A stretch of 64,000 nucleotides of DNA from an uncultured Collinsella sp. (GCA_949285915.1 CASDZW010000001.1:38480-102479), one strand, 5' to 3'. Positions 51,770 through 61,190 are shown, counted from the first letter of the stretch. A program made the numbers and translations. The notes: generated by a model not told the origin, from the letters alone.

Positions 51770-52699
51770 CTATTGTGCCCCAAAGGAGGTTCTGTTGACG
51801 AGGGCCGCCGCGGTCGCCGCGTAACGACCATCAACCATCCGCTCCACAAGACCGGCCAAGGTCAGCTCCGAGAGACGCTCGAGACAGGTGCGAGTGTCGA
51901 TATGCGCTGCGCGGGCGATGGCATCCACGCGCAGCGGAGTTGCCACAAGCGCCTCGAGCATCATGCTCCCGCACTGGTCCAGAGTAGGTGTGCGTGCGCC
52001 AGGGGCAGCTTCAGATCGAAGGCAGCAGAAGATGCGTGATAGAGCACAGGAGAGAGCCTCCTCATCGGCGATGATGCAGGCGCCCGATTCGATAAGGTAA
52101 TTTGATCCTCTGGATGCCGGTGAGAAGATGGACCCGGGCGCGGCGAGCACCTCGCGGTCAATCTCGGTTGCCGCTTCGGCGGTTGAGAACGTACCCGAGG
52201 GCATGCCCGCTTCTGCCACGAACACCGCACGGCTAAGCGCCGCTATGATGCGATTTCGCTTGGGAAAGGCATAGCGCCGCGGCTGCGTGCCCCAGCGCTC
52301 GATGGAGATAACCGCGCCTCCCTGGGCGATGGTTTGCTCAACGAGGGGCTCGCTGCGCTGTGGGTAGATAACGTCCGCACCGGTTCCAAGCACGATGATA
52401 TTTGTTCCGTGTTCGTCTAAAGTGGACCGCGCCGCGGCTGAGTCACACCCGATGGCGCCTCCACTCACCACGGCAATGCCAAAGGAGACGGCCATGCGCG
52501 CAGCCAGGGTGCAGATGGCTTCGCCATAGGGGGTCATCTGCCGCGTACCGATGATGGCGAGCGCATCCTCAGCTAACACTGACGGGTCTCCCCTTCCGTA
52601 TATGATCTCAGGTGGCGATGCGAGGTCCTCTAAACGATCGGGATAAGCGCACCCCCCTCGTTTGATCTCCCATCCGTCGCCGAAGGCACCGTATCCCAT
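51770..52699 (-). CDS. dprA: DNA processing protein DprA (Smf)
   Basis: 309 residues. Rossmann-like DprA core: AIIGTRQMTPYGE, GIAVVSGGAIGCDSAAA, VLGTGADVIYPQ, FPKRNRIIAALS and SGTFSTAEAA. The common SGLARGID reads SGGAIGCD. A C-terminal winged helix (about 245-295) follows. Loads RecA on incoming single strands in transformation; also kept in non-competent species. ATG overlaps the comM stop by one base (TGATG). Confidence 0.92.
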   Translation of the reverse strand: MGYGAFGDGWEIKRGGCAYPDRLEDLASPPEIIYGRGDPSVLAEDALAIIGTRQMTPYGEAICTLAARMAVSFGIAVVSGGAIGCDSAAARSTLDEHGTNIIVLGTGADVIYPQRSEPLVEQTIAQGGAVISIERWGTQPRRYAFPKRNRIIAALSRAVFVAEAGMPSGTFSTAEAATEIDREVLAAPGSIFSPASRGSNYLIESGACIIADEEALSCALSRIFCCLRSEAAPGARTPTLDQCGSMMLEALVATPLRVDAIARAAHIDTRTCLERLSELTLAGLVERMVDGRYAATAAALVNRTSFGAQ

Positions 52700-54177
52700 C
52701 AAAGTCTCCTATCCCCGCGGTACATTGAAGCTTCCTTCACGTGTGACTCTCGCACGAACATGGACTCATCCATATCGGCAAGCGCACGCGCCACGCGGCA
52801 GAGTCTGTCCAACCCTCGACCGCTCAGATGTGTCCTCTTTGCGAGAGCGATGGCGGTCTCTTCTGCCTCGGCTGATAGCGTGTGACTCTCACTCCCTTCA
52901 TCCTTGCGCCTCTGCTTACGCCAAGCTCGAAAGGCACGTCCGCGAACGACGCTTTGTGAGATTTCACTGCTTGAGAGGCCTTCGTTGCCACGAAGTACGA
53001 CCTCTGGATCGGGTCTCGATACGTCAATTACAAGATCGATGCGGTCCATGAAGGGGCCCGAGAGCCGCGCTCGGTATCGTTCTATGGCGGAGATGGTGCA
53101 CTTGCAGCCAATCTCTGGGTCCCCTAGATATCCGCAAGGGCAGGGGTTGCTTGCTGCGACAAGCTGAAAGCGGCAGGCGAAGGTGTACACGCCATCGACG
53201 CGGACGATTCGTACCACGCCCTCCTCAGTGGGCTGGCGGAGCATATCGAGGATATTCGCGGGAAACTCCGCAAGTTCGTCCAAGAAGAGCACGCCTCCGT
53301 GCGCAAGGCTGATCTCGCCTGGGCGGACGGGACGACCTCCACCCAAAAGACCTGCCGAGGAAGCACTGTGATGCGGGCTTCTGAACGGTCTTCTTCCCGC
53401 TAGGATGTCCTTAATCGGCTCCCCCACGACCGAATGGATGCGGAGCGCTTCCTGTTTGGTTTTATCGTCAATGGGCGGAAGTATCGTAGGGAGTCTCTGG
53501 GCGAGCATGGTCTTACCCGCACCTGGTGGACCCACCATGAGAAGTCCGAGTTCCCCCGTTGCGGCGATGGCGCAGGCTCTTTTGGCAAACTCCTGCCCTA
53601 CCACGTCTGCATAATCAAGAAGCGGAGCCAGCCCATGAGCGGACGCGGGAGCGTCATCGTAGGCATACATGCCGTGCGCAATGCCGTGGTTTAGATTTGC
53701 CAGGTTTACGATTCTCGCCGATCGGATGCCCTCCAGCGGAACATGACCTTCACTCCACCCACCGACAATGACAGCGTTGAGCTCTCGTGCGAGAAGCTGA
53801 TAGGCTACCTCGCCTTTAACCGGACTGACGTCTCCGTCCAAGGTGAGCTCGCCTACAAGCAGCACATCTTCGAGCCCATTTAGGGGAATCTGTCCCGACG
53901 CCGCGAGTATGCCCACCGCGATAGGAAGATCGAGACCGGTGCCAGTCTTTCGGACATCGCCCGGGGCGAGGTTCACGGTGACGCTTTGCCTCGGTAACGT
54001 ATAGCCTGAGGCGCGCAGCGCGTTTCTGATGCGCTGGCGTGCCTCGAGCACGGAGGAGTCGGGCATGCCTATGAGGTGGATACCGGGGATTCCTCCCGAT
54101 AAGGCGACCTCGACCGTTACCGGAAATGCCTCGACTCCCCTTAAGCAGGCGCCGCGTACAGAGACGACGCCGCTCAC
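52699..54177 (-). CDS. comM: YifB/ComM family Mg chelatase-like AAA+ ATPase
   Basis: 492 residues: a Lon-like N-terminal domain (about 20-170; GIPGIHLIGMPDSSVLEARQRI, VTVNLAPGDVRKTG), AAA+ domain with Walker A GPPGAGKTML, FRSPHHSASSAGLLGGG and LFLDELAEF, and the C-terminal Mg-chelatase part. Cysteines in PCPCGYLGDP are conserved. In Gram-negatives ComM drives branch migration during transformation. Together with dprA next door it suggests retained DNA-uptake processing. Confidence 0.95.
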   Translation of the reverse strand: MSGVVSVRGACLRGVEAFPVTVEVALSGGIPGIHLIGMPDSSVLEARQRIRNALRASGYTLPRQSVTVNLAPGDVRKTGTGLDLPIAVGILAASGQIPLNGLEDVLLVGELTLDGDVSPVKGEVAYQLLARELNAVIVGGWSEGHVPLEGIRSARIVNLANLNHGIAHGMYAYDDAPASAHGLAPLLDYADVVGQEFAKRACAIAATGELGLLMVGPPGAGKTMLAQRLPTILPPIDDKTKQEALRIHSVVGEPIKDILAGRRPFRSPHHSASSAGLLGGGRPVRPGEISLAHGGVLFLDELAEFPANILDMLRQPTEEGVVRIVRVDGVYTFACRFQLVAASNPCPCGYLGDPEIGCKCTISAIERYRARLSGPFMDRIDLVIDVSRPDPEVVLRGNEGLSSSEISQSVVRGRAFRAWRKQRRKDEGSESHTLSAEAEETAIALAKRTHLSGRGLDRLCRVARALADMDESMFVRESHVKEASMYRGDRRL

Positions 54178-54671
54178 ATCTCACACTCCCAATCGAACGC
54201 ACCGCACGCTTGAACGATCCCCACCTGGTCGTCACCGTCTACAACGACCCCAATGGTGTCGAAGCGAAGCGACGGCACCGGGAAGTTATCCATGAGGTAG
54301 GAAGCGGCGATTCTGCGGTAGCGCTTACGCTTGCGGACATCGACCGCCTCCTCGGGGTAGGCCCCTTGAGAAAGGCTGCGCTTGCGCCGCGTCTTGACCT
54401 CGACGAGCACGATGCATTCGTCCGCCGGATCATAGGCTACATAGTCTGCCTCGCCCTCGCGGCAGCGATACCCGTGCTCTAAGATCTCATAGCCGTTGCT
54501 GATGAGAAAGGCCCCAGCTAGAGCTTCACCGAGGATGCCGAGCTCGTGCGGTGTGAGGTTCTCCACGGCAACGTCTGCAGGAAAACCGACGTCCTCAACA
54601 AGCGCGTCGGTGAGTTCCGGGCTGATGTCGCCAAGGTCCCATTTCTCGGATACGGTTCTCTGCCCCAACAT
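54174..54671 (-). CDS. yraN: UPF0102 (YraN) family nuclease-like protein
   Basis: 165 residues. The first 50 residues are a non-conserved acidic extension; the YraN domain starts near HELGILGEALAGAFLISNGY and contains GEADYVAYD and VLVEVKTRRKRS, the D-(E/D)xK pattern of an endonuclease-like fold. Chosen ATG follows GAGGAGAGGAC; this whole start region lies in a perfect hairpin (see separate entry). Overlaps comM by four bases. Confidence 0.88.
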   Translation of the reverse strand: MLGQRTVSEKWDLGDISPELTDALVEDVGFPADVAVENLTPHELGILGEALAGAFLISNGYEILEHGYRCREGEADYVAYDPADECIVLVEVKTRRKRSLSQGAYPEEAVDVRKRKRYRRIAASYLMDNFPVPSLRFDTIGVVVDGDDQVGIVQACGAFDWECEM

Positions 54672-54704
54672 GTCCTCTCCTCTCGTTGAAGGTGAGGACA
54701 TGTT
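54667..54704 (-). promoter_or_regulatory. Perfect 11-bp hairpin masking the yraN ribosome binding site
   Basis: AACATGTCCTC (54667-54677) and GAGGACATGTT (54694-54704) are exact inverted repeats around a 16-nt loop. In the leftward RNA the 3' arm contains the GAGGAC Shine-Dalgarno and the AUG of yraN, so folding would hide both. The 5' arm also carries an in-frame AUG. Confidence 0.65.
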
Positions 54705-54833
54705 CCACGGCACTTCTTACAGATTTCACGCTGACTCTTGCACAGGGGTCACCATGCGCTGAAGGGACTTTGAAAGGTTTCCAACCTCGCAGGTAGCTTG
54801 GTGGAAAACCTCCCGGGATAAGGTCGTTGCCGA

Positions 54834-55622
54834 TTAGAAGAGCGATTCTGTCTCCAGAAAGTTTCCACAGAAGCTCACGCGGTGAACCTCAGAGAGTCCC
54901 ATCGCCTTGATGGCTGCGATGTGCTCCGGTGAGGCGTAGCCTTTGGAGTCGGCGAAATGATAGCCGGGGTACTCCGCGTCAAGCTCGACCATAAGCTCGT
55001 CACGCGTGACTTTGGCAACGATGGAGGCGGCGGCTATGCAGGCGATGGTCGCATCGCCGTGGACAACATCACGCTCGTTCTCGACGGCGTGCAGCGGGTT
55101 GCCGTCCATAAGCACGCAGTCGGGCGTGATGCCGGTGTCTGCCACGGCGCGGCGCACAGCCTCCCTGAGGGCGGCGGCCATGCCCATGCGGTCGATATCG
55201 GCTGCGGGTATCTGGCCAAAGCCGATTGCTACGGCGTGCTCGGCAATCTTTTCGGCAAGCACCTCGCGGCGGGCGGCAGAAAGCTTCTTGGAGTCGTTGA
55301 TACCCCAGATGATCGGCTCATCGGGAAGCGCGACGGCGGCCACCATCAGGGGACCGGCGACAGAGCCTCGACCTACCTCGTCTACGCCCACGATCACTCC
55401 ATCGCCACCGACCTCGTACATGCGTGCATACATAGATATGACGCGGTCGCGCTCCGCGCGCTCCTTATCGTATTTTCTTTTTGCACGCTCGCATGCCTTT
55501 ACCACCTGCGCACGCGGATCCTCGGCGTAACGCTCAATAAGTGCGGGAATGTCCTCAAAAGACGCGCTTGCAAGTTCGCCTGCGATCTGGGATGCGGATT
55601 GAGAGAGGTGTTGGTTTGCCAT
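54834..55622 (-). CDS. rnhB: Ribonuclease HII
   Basis: Removes ribonucleotides and RNA primers from DNA. 262 residues with about 70 extra N-terminal helical residues, then VGVDEVGRGSVAGPLM (first acidic residues), INDSKKLSAARRE, CVLMDGNPLH, GDATIACIAAASIVAKVTRD and HKGYAS-like DSKGYASPEH. Downstream of rplS but after a strong terminator. The stop is about 160 bp before yraN begins, with a GGTTTCC/GGAAAACC hairpin in the gap. Confidence 0.96.
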   Translation of the reverse strand: MANQHLSQSASQIAGELASASFEDIPALIERYAEDPRAQVVKACERAKRKYDKERAERDRVISMYARMYEVGGDGVIVGVDEVGRGSVAGPLMVAAVALPDEPIIWGINDSKKLSAARREVLAEKIAEHAVAIGFGQIPAADIDRMGMAAALREAVRRAVADTGITPDCVLMDGNPLHAVENERDVVHGDATIACIAAASIVAKVTRDELMVELDAEYPGYHFADSKGYASPEHIAAIKAMGLSEVHRVSFCGNFLETESLF

Positions 55623-55639
55623 AGCCTGTCTGTCCCTTT

Positions 55640-55672
55640 ACGAAAAGGGCCGCCCTGAGGCGGCCCTTTGGT
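55640..55672 (-). terminator. Terminator between rplS and rnhB
   Basis: AAAGGGCCGCC-CTGA-GGCGGCCCTTT, eleven perfect pairs with a tetraloop; leftward U tract is short. Separates rplS from rnhB. Confidence 0.85.
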
Positions 55673-55687
55673 GCATATGAAATGCTC

Positions 55688-56029
55688 TTAGCGCTTCTCG
55701 GGGATGCGAGCGGCCTTGCCGACGCGATCACGGAGATAGTAGAGCTTGGCGCGACGCACGCGACCGTGACGCACGACCTCGAGCTTGCCAATCTTGGGGC
55801 TGTGAAGCGGGAAGGTACGCTCGACGCCCACACCGAAGGAGATCTTACGAACGGTGAAGGTCTCACGAGCACCGGCACCGCTCATGCGGATGACGTCGCC
55901 CTGGAAGACCTGGATGCGCTCGCGGTCGCCTTCCTTGATGCGGTAGTGCACCTTGACGTTGTCGCCGACGCGGACCTGCGGGATGTCCTCGCGGATCTGC
56001 TGACGCTCAATAGCGCGGATGTAGTCCAT
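55688..56029 (-). CDS. rplS: 50S ribosomal protein L19
   Basis: 113 residues, full length. [32 protein letters not shown] (read in parts), [20 protein letters not shown] and [18 protein letters not shown] are the L19 sequence. Has its own promoter and leader; normally linked to trmD, but here glyQS and lepB stand between. Confidence 0.98.
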   Translation of the reverse strand: MDYIRAIERQQIREDIPQVRVGDNVKVHYRIKEGDRERIQVFQGDVIRMSGAGARETFTVRKISFGVGVERTFPLHSPKIGKLEVVRHGRVRRAKLYYLRDRVGKAARIPEKR

Positions 56030-56126
56030 TTCTGATCCTTACTCTTGTCCAGAGGTGCCGCACCCGTAAGCCGGCACATGGGTTTGACAAACGAAATAAG
56101 TATACGCAAAGCGCCCGGTAAGGCAA
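56030..56126 (-). promoter_or_regulatory. rplS promoter and leader hairpin
   Basis: Minus strand TTGCCT (56121-56126), 16-bp spacer, TATACT (56099-56104). The leader holds a GTGCCG...CGGCAC hairpin (56055-56077). An L19 autoregulatory leader is possible but not proven. Confidence 0.6.
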
Positions 56127-56151
56127 GTGGAGATTTGGGGAAGGTGCGCAG

Positions 56152-56186
56152 CGGGGTCGTGACGTGGATTGCACGAAACGACCCCG
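56152..56186 (-). terminator. Hairpin after glyS
   Basis: CGGGGTCGT and ACGACCCCG, nine perfect pairs, 17-nt loop, 19 bp past the glyS stop. No U tract, so a terminator function is uncertain. Confidence 0.4.
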
Positions 56187-56204
56187 TCCCCAAACGAGTA
56201 TGCC

Positions 56205-58298
56205 TTACTTGTTCTTGGCAAGCGCCCCCATGTCGGCCACATCGGCAAAGACCGCCTCGAAGCGGTTGAGCAGGCGCAGGCGGTTCTCACGCAGGCGAAG
56301 GTCCTCGTCCATAACCATGACGTCCTCAAAGAAGCGGTCGATGGGGGCACGAAGATCGGCGAGCGCGGAGATGACCGAGGCGAAGTCGCGCTCGGCAAGT
56401 GCCTGGGAAACGGATGTCGCAGCGGCGTCGGAGGCCTCTGCAAGCTCGCGCTCGGCATCACCGAGAAGAGCCTCGTCCACATAGCAGCCGAGCTTGCCGT
56501 CCGCAAGATGGCTTGCGCGCGCATAGGCGGTAGCGAGGTTCTCGAACGTCTCAGGATCGCTCTCTCGTGCGTCACGCAGCGCTTGGGCCAGTGCGAAGAA
56601 GTCTGCGGGGGCAGAGACAGATCCAGCGGAGACCGCGGCGACCACATCGACGGGGATCTTGGCGTCGCGCGCCATCTGCTCCATGCGGCCCTTCAGGAAG
56701 GCGCAGACCGCGTCAGATGTGGCCTCAAGATCGAAGGCGATACCCTGCTCGGCAAAGAGCTCGAGAGCAGCTTTGACCAAGGGCTCGAAAGCGCACCCGA
56801 GACGCTCGCGCAGAATGTTGATGACGCCAATGGCGGAGCGGCGAAGCGCATAGGGGTCTTTGGACCCGGTCGGCGGCTCGCCGATGGCGAACATGCCCGC
56901 GATGGTATCGAGCTTGTCCGCAACCGCGACGATGCAGCCCGCGATGTTCTCGGGCAGCTCGTCGCCGGCGAAGCGCGGGCGATAATGGTCACGGATGGCC
57001 GAAGCGACCTCGGGGCTCTCCCCCGCCGCCAGCGCGTAGTAGCCGCCCATAACGCCCTGCTGGCTCGTAAACTCGATGACGGCGGAGCTCACGAGATCGG
57101 CTTTGGCGAAGTGGGCAGCGCGCTGCGCGTCGGAAGCGGCATGCGCGCCCACGCGAGCCTCATGCGCGATGGCAAGCGCGAGGTCCTCGATACGTTCGGA
57201 CTTCTGCAGGACCGTACCGAGCTTCTCCTGGAAGGCGACATCGGCGAGTCGGGAGCGCAGGTCCTCAAGCGGGATCTTGAGGTCCTCGTCGTAGAAGAAC
57301 TTGGCATCGTAGAGACGGGCGCGGACCACGCGCTCGTTGCCGTCGATGATGGTGTCGGCGCACTCGGGGCGACCGTTTGCCACGACCACGAACTCGCGCA
57401 TAAGCTTGCCGTCCGCATCGTAGATGGGGAAATAGCGCTGGTTGGAGAGCATGGACTCGCAGATGATCTCGTGCGGGACCTTAAGGAACTCCTCGTCGAA
57501 GCGACCCACGAGAACGCTTGGCCACTCGCAGAGGTTAACGACCTCGTCGAGCACCTTTTTGGGCGTGTCGACGTGAGCGCCCTGAAGCTCGCGTTCGATC
57601 TTTGCGATGCCCTCGGCGATCACCTGGCGGCGGCGCTCGTCGCCAAGAACGCCCGCCGCCTCGAGCACGGCCTCGTACTGCGCAGGCTCGGCAACGACGT
57701 GCTCACCCGGACCGAGTACACGGTGGCCGCGGGTGGTGTTGCCGGAGACTACGTCGGCATAGCGAACGGGAACGACCTCATCGCCCAGAAGCGCGCAGAT
57801 CCAGCGAATCGGACGCACAAAGGTCTCGTGCGTCGTACCCCAGCGCTGGCTGCGGTAGTTGGGCCACTCGAGAGCGGCGATGGTCTTCTCGCAGAGATCG
57901 CTCAAGATCGGAAGAGCGGGCGCCGCCGGCACGCTGCGCTCGGCGAAGACGTACTCGCGGCCATCGGTGTCCTCGCGGCGCACGAGCTCGGAGGCGCTGA
58001 TGCCGCATTTACGGGCGAATCCCTCGGCCGCCTTGGTGGGATTTCCCTCGGCATCGAAGGCGATGTTGGCGGCGGGACCGCGCTTCACCTCGTGAACGGC
58101 CTCGGTTTCGGTCGCCACCGTCGAGAGAACGGCCAGGCGACGCGGGGTGGAGAGCACGCGGATATCGCCGTGAGCAAGACCTGCCGCATCAAGACCGTCC
58201 GCGACGAGCTTGGGCAGCTGCCTTACGGCATTCATGAGCGGCGCGGAGGGCATCTCCTCGCAGCCGATCTCGAACAGGAAATCACGGGTGTCGCTCAT
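56205..58298 (-). CDS. glyS: Glycine-tRNA ligase beta subunit
   Basis: 697 residues, usual length. DFLFEIGCEEMPSAPL start, KRGPAANIAFD, RWGTTHETFVRPIRW, LLPGHR-like RGHRVLGPGEH, HD-like DLVSSAVIEFTSQQGVMGGYYA (read in parts), YALRRSAIGVINIL and a C-terminal anticodon-binding helical part. Works as alpha2beta2 with GlyQ; most other Actinobacteria use the single-chain enzyme. Starts right after the glyQ stop. Confidence 0.97.
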   Translation of the reverse strand: MSDTRDFLFEIGCEEMPSAPLMNAVRQLPKLVADGLDAAGLAHGDIRVLSTPRRLAVLSTVATETEAVHEVKRGPAANIAFDAEGNPTKAAEGFARKCGISASELVRREDTDGREYVFAERSVPAAPALPILSDLCEKTIAALEWPNYRSQRWGTTHETFVRPIRWICALLGDEVVPVRYADVVSGNTTRGHRVLGPGEHVVAEPAQYEAVLEAAGVLGDERRRQVIAEGIAKIERELQGAHVDTPKKVLDEVVNLCEWPSVLVGRFDEEFLKVPHEIICESMLSNQRYFPIYDADGKLMREFVVVANGRPECADTIIDGNERVVRARLYDAKFFYDEDLKIPLEDLRSRLADVAFQEKLGTVLQKSERIEDLALAIAHEARVGAHAASDAQRAAHFAKADLVSSAVIEFTSQQGVMGGYYALAAGESPEVASAIRDHYRPRFAGDELPENIAGCIVAVADKLDTIAGMFAIGEPPTGSKDPYALRRSAIGVINILRERLGCAFEPLVKAALELFAEQGIAFDLEATSDAVCAFLKGRMEQMARDAKIPVDVVAAVSAGSVSAPADFFALAQALRDARESDPETFENLATAYARASHLADGKLGCYVDEALLGDAERELAEASDAAATSVSQALAERDFASVISALADLRAPIDRFFEDVMVMDEDLRLRENRLRLLNRFEAVFADVADMGALAKNK

Positions 58299-59210
58299 TT
58301 AGGCCACCTCCCCTTCGGATGCGTTGCCATCGGTTTTGGATGCCACCTCGGCAAGGTAGGCCTCGCAGCATGCCTTGGCGACGGTGCGGACGCGCAGGAT
58401 GTAGTTGGCGCGCTCGACCGCCGAGAGGGCGCCGCGCGCGTCGAGGATGTTGAACGCATGGCTGCACTTCATGACGCAGTCGTAGGCGGGAAGCGGTAGC
58501 TTGGCCTCAAGGCAGGAGTGGCATTCGCGCTCGTAGTCATCAAACTTCTGGCGCATCATGGCAACATCGGCGACCTCGAAGTTGTACGCAGAGAACTCAC
58601 GCTCGTTCTCGAGGAAGACATCGCCGTAGGTGATCGCGGTGCCGTCCGGCAGGTAGCTCCAGATGAGGTCGTAAACCGAGTCAACCCCCTGCACGTACAT
58701 GGCGAGGCGCTCGAGGCCGTAGGTGATCTCGACCGGAACAGGGTCGACCTCGATGCCGCCCACCTGCTGGAAGTAGGTGAACTGGGTGACCTCCATGCCG
58801 TTCAGCCAGACCTCCCAGCCAAGACCCCAGGCGCCGAGCGTTGGGCTCTCCCAGTCGTCCTCGACGAAGCGGACGTCGTGGTCGGCCGGGTCGATACCGA
58901 TTGCCTTGAGGGAGTCGAGGTAGAGCTCCTGGGAGTTCACCGGAGAGGGCTTGATGAGCACCTGGAACTGATAGTAGTGCTGGAGGCGGTTGGGGTTCTC
59001 GCCGTAGCGGCCGTCAGCGGGACGGCGGCAGGGCTGCGCGTAGCAGGTGCGCCATGCGCCGGGCCCGAGCGAGCGGAGCGTCGTGGCGGTGTGGAAGGTG
59101 CCGGCGCCGACCTCCGAGTCATAGGGCTGCATGATGACGCAACCCTGGGAGCCCCAGTACTGCTGGAGTTTCAAGATGATGTCCTGGAAGGTGAGTGCAG
59201 ATGCGTTCAT
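58299..59210 (-). CDS. glyQ: Glycine-tRNA ligase alpha subunit
   Basis: 303 residues, class II catalytic subunit. [44 protein letters not shown] (read in parts), [44 protein letters not shown] (read in parts) are nearly invariant. No T-box leader is seen in the 105 bp upstream. Confidence 0.98.
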   Translation of the reverse strand: MNASALTFQDIILKLQQYWGSQGCVIMQPYDSEVGAGTFHTATTLRSLGPGAWRTCYAQPCRRPADGRYGENPNRLQHYYQFQVLIKPSPVNSQELYLDSLKAIGIDPADHDVRFVEDDWESPTLGAWGLGWEVWLNGMEVTQFTYFQQVGGIEVDPVPVEITYGLERLAMYVQGVDSVYDLIWSYLPDGTAITYGDVFLENEREFSAYNFEVADVAMMRQKFDDYERECHSCLEAKLPLPAYDCVMKCSHAFNILDARGALSAVERANYILRVRTVAKACCEAYLAEVASKTDGNASEGEVA

Positions 59211-59315
59211 ACGCCCCTATCTTCCCTTCTTCGTCGCGTGCAAAACATAGGATATGGTAGCCGAAGCCCGCCGTTGAGGGGACCAGGCAAGGCCAATAGC
59301 TAAAAACACCCGTCT

Positions 59316-59876
59316 TTACGAGATGGTGCCGACGCGGTCGAGCGGCCAGTAGCGCACGAATGCGACGGCGACGAGGTTCTCGGCCGGCACCGCGCCAAAA
59401 TAGCGCGAGTCCGCGGAGTTCTCTCGGTTGTCTCCCATCACCCAAACCGAATCATCGGGAACGGTGTAGGGAAAGGTGACCGAAACGCCCGGAGCCTGTT
59501 GGGCAAGCTCATAGCTGAGGCCTGCGGCGTAGGGCTCGTCGAGCTCCTGCCCGTCCACGTAGACCTTGCCCGAGCGAATATCGACGGTCTGCCCGGCGGT
59601 GGCGATGACGCGCTTAACGAGGACGTCATGGTCCCCGGCGCTCGTGGGGTTACGGAAGACCACGATATCCCCCGCCGAAACGTCCTGGCCAAGCTCGAGT
59701 GTCACCTTTTGGCCGAGCAGCTGATCTCCGACCATTATCGTGGGCTCCATGGAAGCCGTTGGGACGTAATAGGGCTCAACCACGAAGGTGCGTACGATGA
59801 TCATGATGAGACAGGCGACGGCAAAGACCGCAACCCACTCGAGCAGGCTGTAGAAAAAGGACCGGGTTCGCTCCAT
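59316..59876 (-). CDS. lepB: Signal peptidase I
   Basis: 186 residues. One N-terminal membrane helix (about 12-32), catalytic Ser in VPTASMEPTIMVGDQLL, Lys in DVLVKRVIATAGQ, and VMGDNRENSADSRYFGAV. Cleaves signal peptides such as those of the NlpC/P60 and surface proteins. A GTG two codons upstream overlaps the trmD stop, but the ATG has better spacing from AAAGGGGGAG. Confidence 0.95.
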   Translation of the reverse strand: MERTRSFFYSLLEWVAVFAVACLIMIIVRTFVVEPYYVPTASMEPTIMVGDQLLGQKVTLELGQDVSAGDIVVFRNPTSAGDHDVLVKRVIATAGQTVDIRSGKVYVDGQELDEPYAAGLSYELAQQAPGVSVTFPYTVPDDSVWVMGDNRENSADSRYFGAVPAENLVAVAFVRYWPLDRVGTIS

Positions 59877-59878
59877 GA

Positions 59879-60655
59879 TCACTCCCCCTTTGCCGCGCCG
59901 TCGGCAGATTCCTTGGCCGAGGCTAAGAGGCGGTGCGCAAACGCGCGCTCCTCATCGGTGAGGTCGGCGATCTCGATAAGGTCCGGTCGCCAGCGAACGG
60001 TACGCTCGATGGCATTGGCGCGCCGCCAGGCAGCCACCTTCGCATGGTCCCCCGAGAGAAGAACCTCGGGAACGCCGCTTCCGCGGAACTCAGCGGGGCG
60101 GGTATACTGCGCATACTCGAGAAGGCCGCCACCGGCACCGGTTGCGAAGGATTCATCGACGTTGCTCATATCGTCACCGAGGGCCCCGGGAATGAGGCGA
60201 ACCACGGCGTCGGTCACCACCATAGCGGCGAGCTCACCGCCGGTGAGCACATAGTCACCGATGGAGATGCGCTCATCGGCATAAGCGTAAGCGCGTTCGT
60301 CGATACCCTCATAGCGCCCGCAAACGAAAAGGATGCGCTCTTTAGTGGAGAGGCGCTCAGCGGTCGCCTGCGTGAACGGCTCCCCGCACGGCGTAAAGAA
60401 TACGATGTGCGGGCGAGGGCCTTGGGCGATGAGGTCATCGAGTGCCTCTGCGATGGGCTCGACCTTCATCAACATCCCCTGACCGCCCCCAAAGGGGGCG
60501 TCGTCAACGGTGCGATGGCGGTCGTGAGTCCAATCCCTCAGGTCATGGGCGCAAAACTCAAAGAGGCCGGCTCGCTGTGCGCGACCCAAGATCGAGGTCG
60601 TCATGACGGTATCGAACATCTCGGGAAAAACGGAGAGCGCCTCGATGCGCATCAT
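59879..60655 (-). CDS. trmD: tRNA (guanine-N1-)-methyltransferase
   Basis: Makes m1G37. 258 residues, SPOUT fold; IEALSVFPEMFD, DDAPFGGGQGMLMK, CGRYEGIDERA, SIGDYVLTGGELAAMVVTDAV (read in parts) and VPEVLLSGDHAKVAAWRR. Overlaps rimM by four bases, as usual. Confidence 0.98.
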   Translation of the reverse strand: MMRIEALSVFPEMFDTVMTTSILGRAQRAGLFEFCAHDLRDWTHDRHRTVDDAPFGGGQGMLMKVEPIAEALDDLIAQGPRPHIVFFTPCGEPFTQATAERLSTKERILFVCGRYEGIDERAYAYADERISIGDYVLTGGELAAMVVTDAVVRLIPGALGDDMSNVDESFATGAGGGLLEYAQYTRPAEFRGSGVPEVLLSGDHAKVAAWRRANAIERTVRWRPDLIEIADLTDEERAFAHRLLASAKESADGAAKGE

Positions 60656-61185
60656 GACACCTCGCTATCGTTCATCTCAATGAGGCCGTCCATGACGTGG
60701 ACGGCAATATTGCCAGACTCGGGGATTTGGGTGATGACATCCTCAACTACCGGTATGAGCACCTCGCCATAGGCGCCGCCGTCGACCACCCAGACATCGT
60801 TAGCGGGAAGCTCGAGAATGTCGCGCACGACGCCGAGCACGCCGTAGCGCTCGTCCACGACCGCGCGACCCGAGAGCTCCTCTACGGAAGCCTCGAGGGG
60901 GCCGAGTTCGATGTCGTCCTCGCGTGCGAGGACATAGCAACCCGAGATTGCCTCAGCATCGCTCATGTAGTCTATGCCGGAGAAGGAAACAAGTGCCCCG
61001 TCTCCGCCTGTTGAGAGGTGCTCGACCGTGCACCAGCGATCTCGCTTGAGGGCAGGGGGCGTCAAGGCCACGGAGAGCCCCTCGCTCAAAACGAGAGGGA
61101 GGCCGCGCACCGGTTGCACGACGACCTCCCCTGCTTTGCCGTGCGGCTTAACCACACGGGCGATATTTCGATACCGTACGGGCAA
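60652..61185 (-). CDS. rimM: 16S rRNA processing protein RimM
   Basis: 30S maturation factor that binds S19. 177 residues; IARVVKPHGKAGEVVVQPV at the N-terminus and a PRC-barrel C-terminal domain (GVLGVVRDILELPANDVWVV). TTG start five bases after a weak TAGG, within ten bases of the KH gene stop; no ATG is available nearby. Confidence 0.94.
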   Translation of the reverse strand: MPVRYRNIARVVKPHGKAGEVVVQPVRGLPLVLSEGLSVALTPPALKRDRWCTVEHLSTGGDGALVSFSGIDYMSDAEAISGCYVLAREDDIELGPLEASVEELSGRAVVDERYGVLGVVRDILELPANDVWVVDGGAYGEVLIPVVEDVITQIPESGNIAVHVMDGLIEMNDSEVS

Positions 61186-61190
61186 GATGC

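Noticed and set aside
56169-58499. 776-codon rightward frame over glyS
   Set aside because: Complete antisense shadow of glyS.
59211-59315. T-box leader before glyQ
   Set aside because: Gap too short and no T-box consensus or specifier hairpin seen; the same holds before proS.
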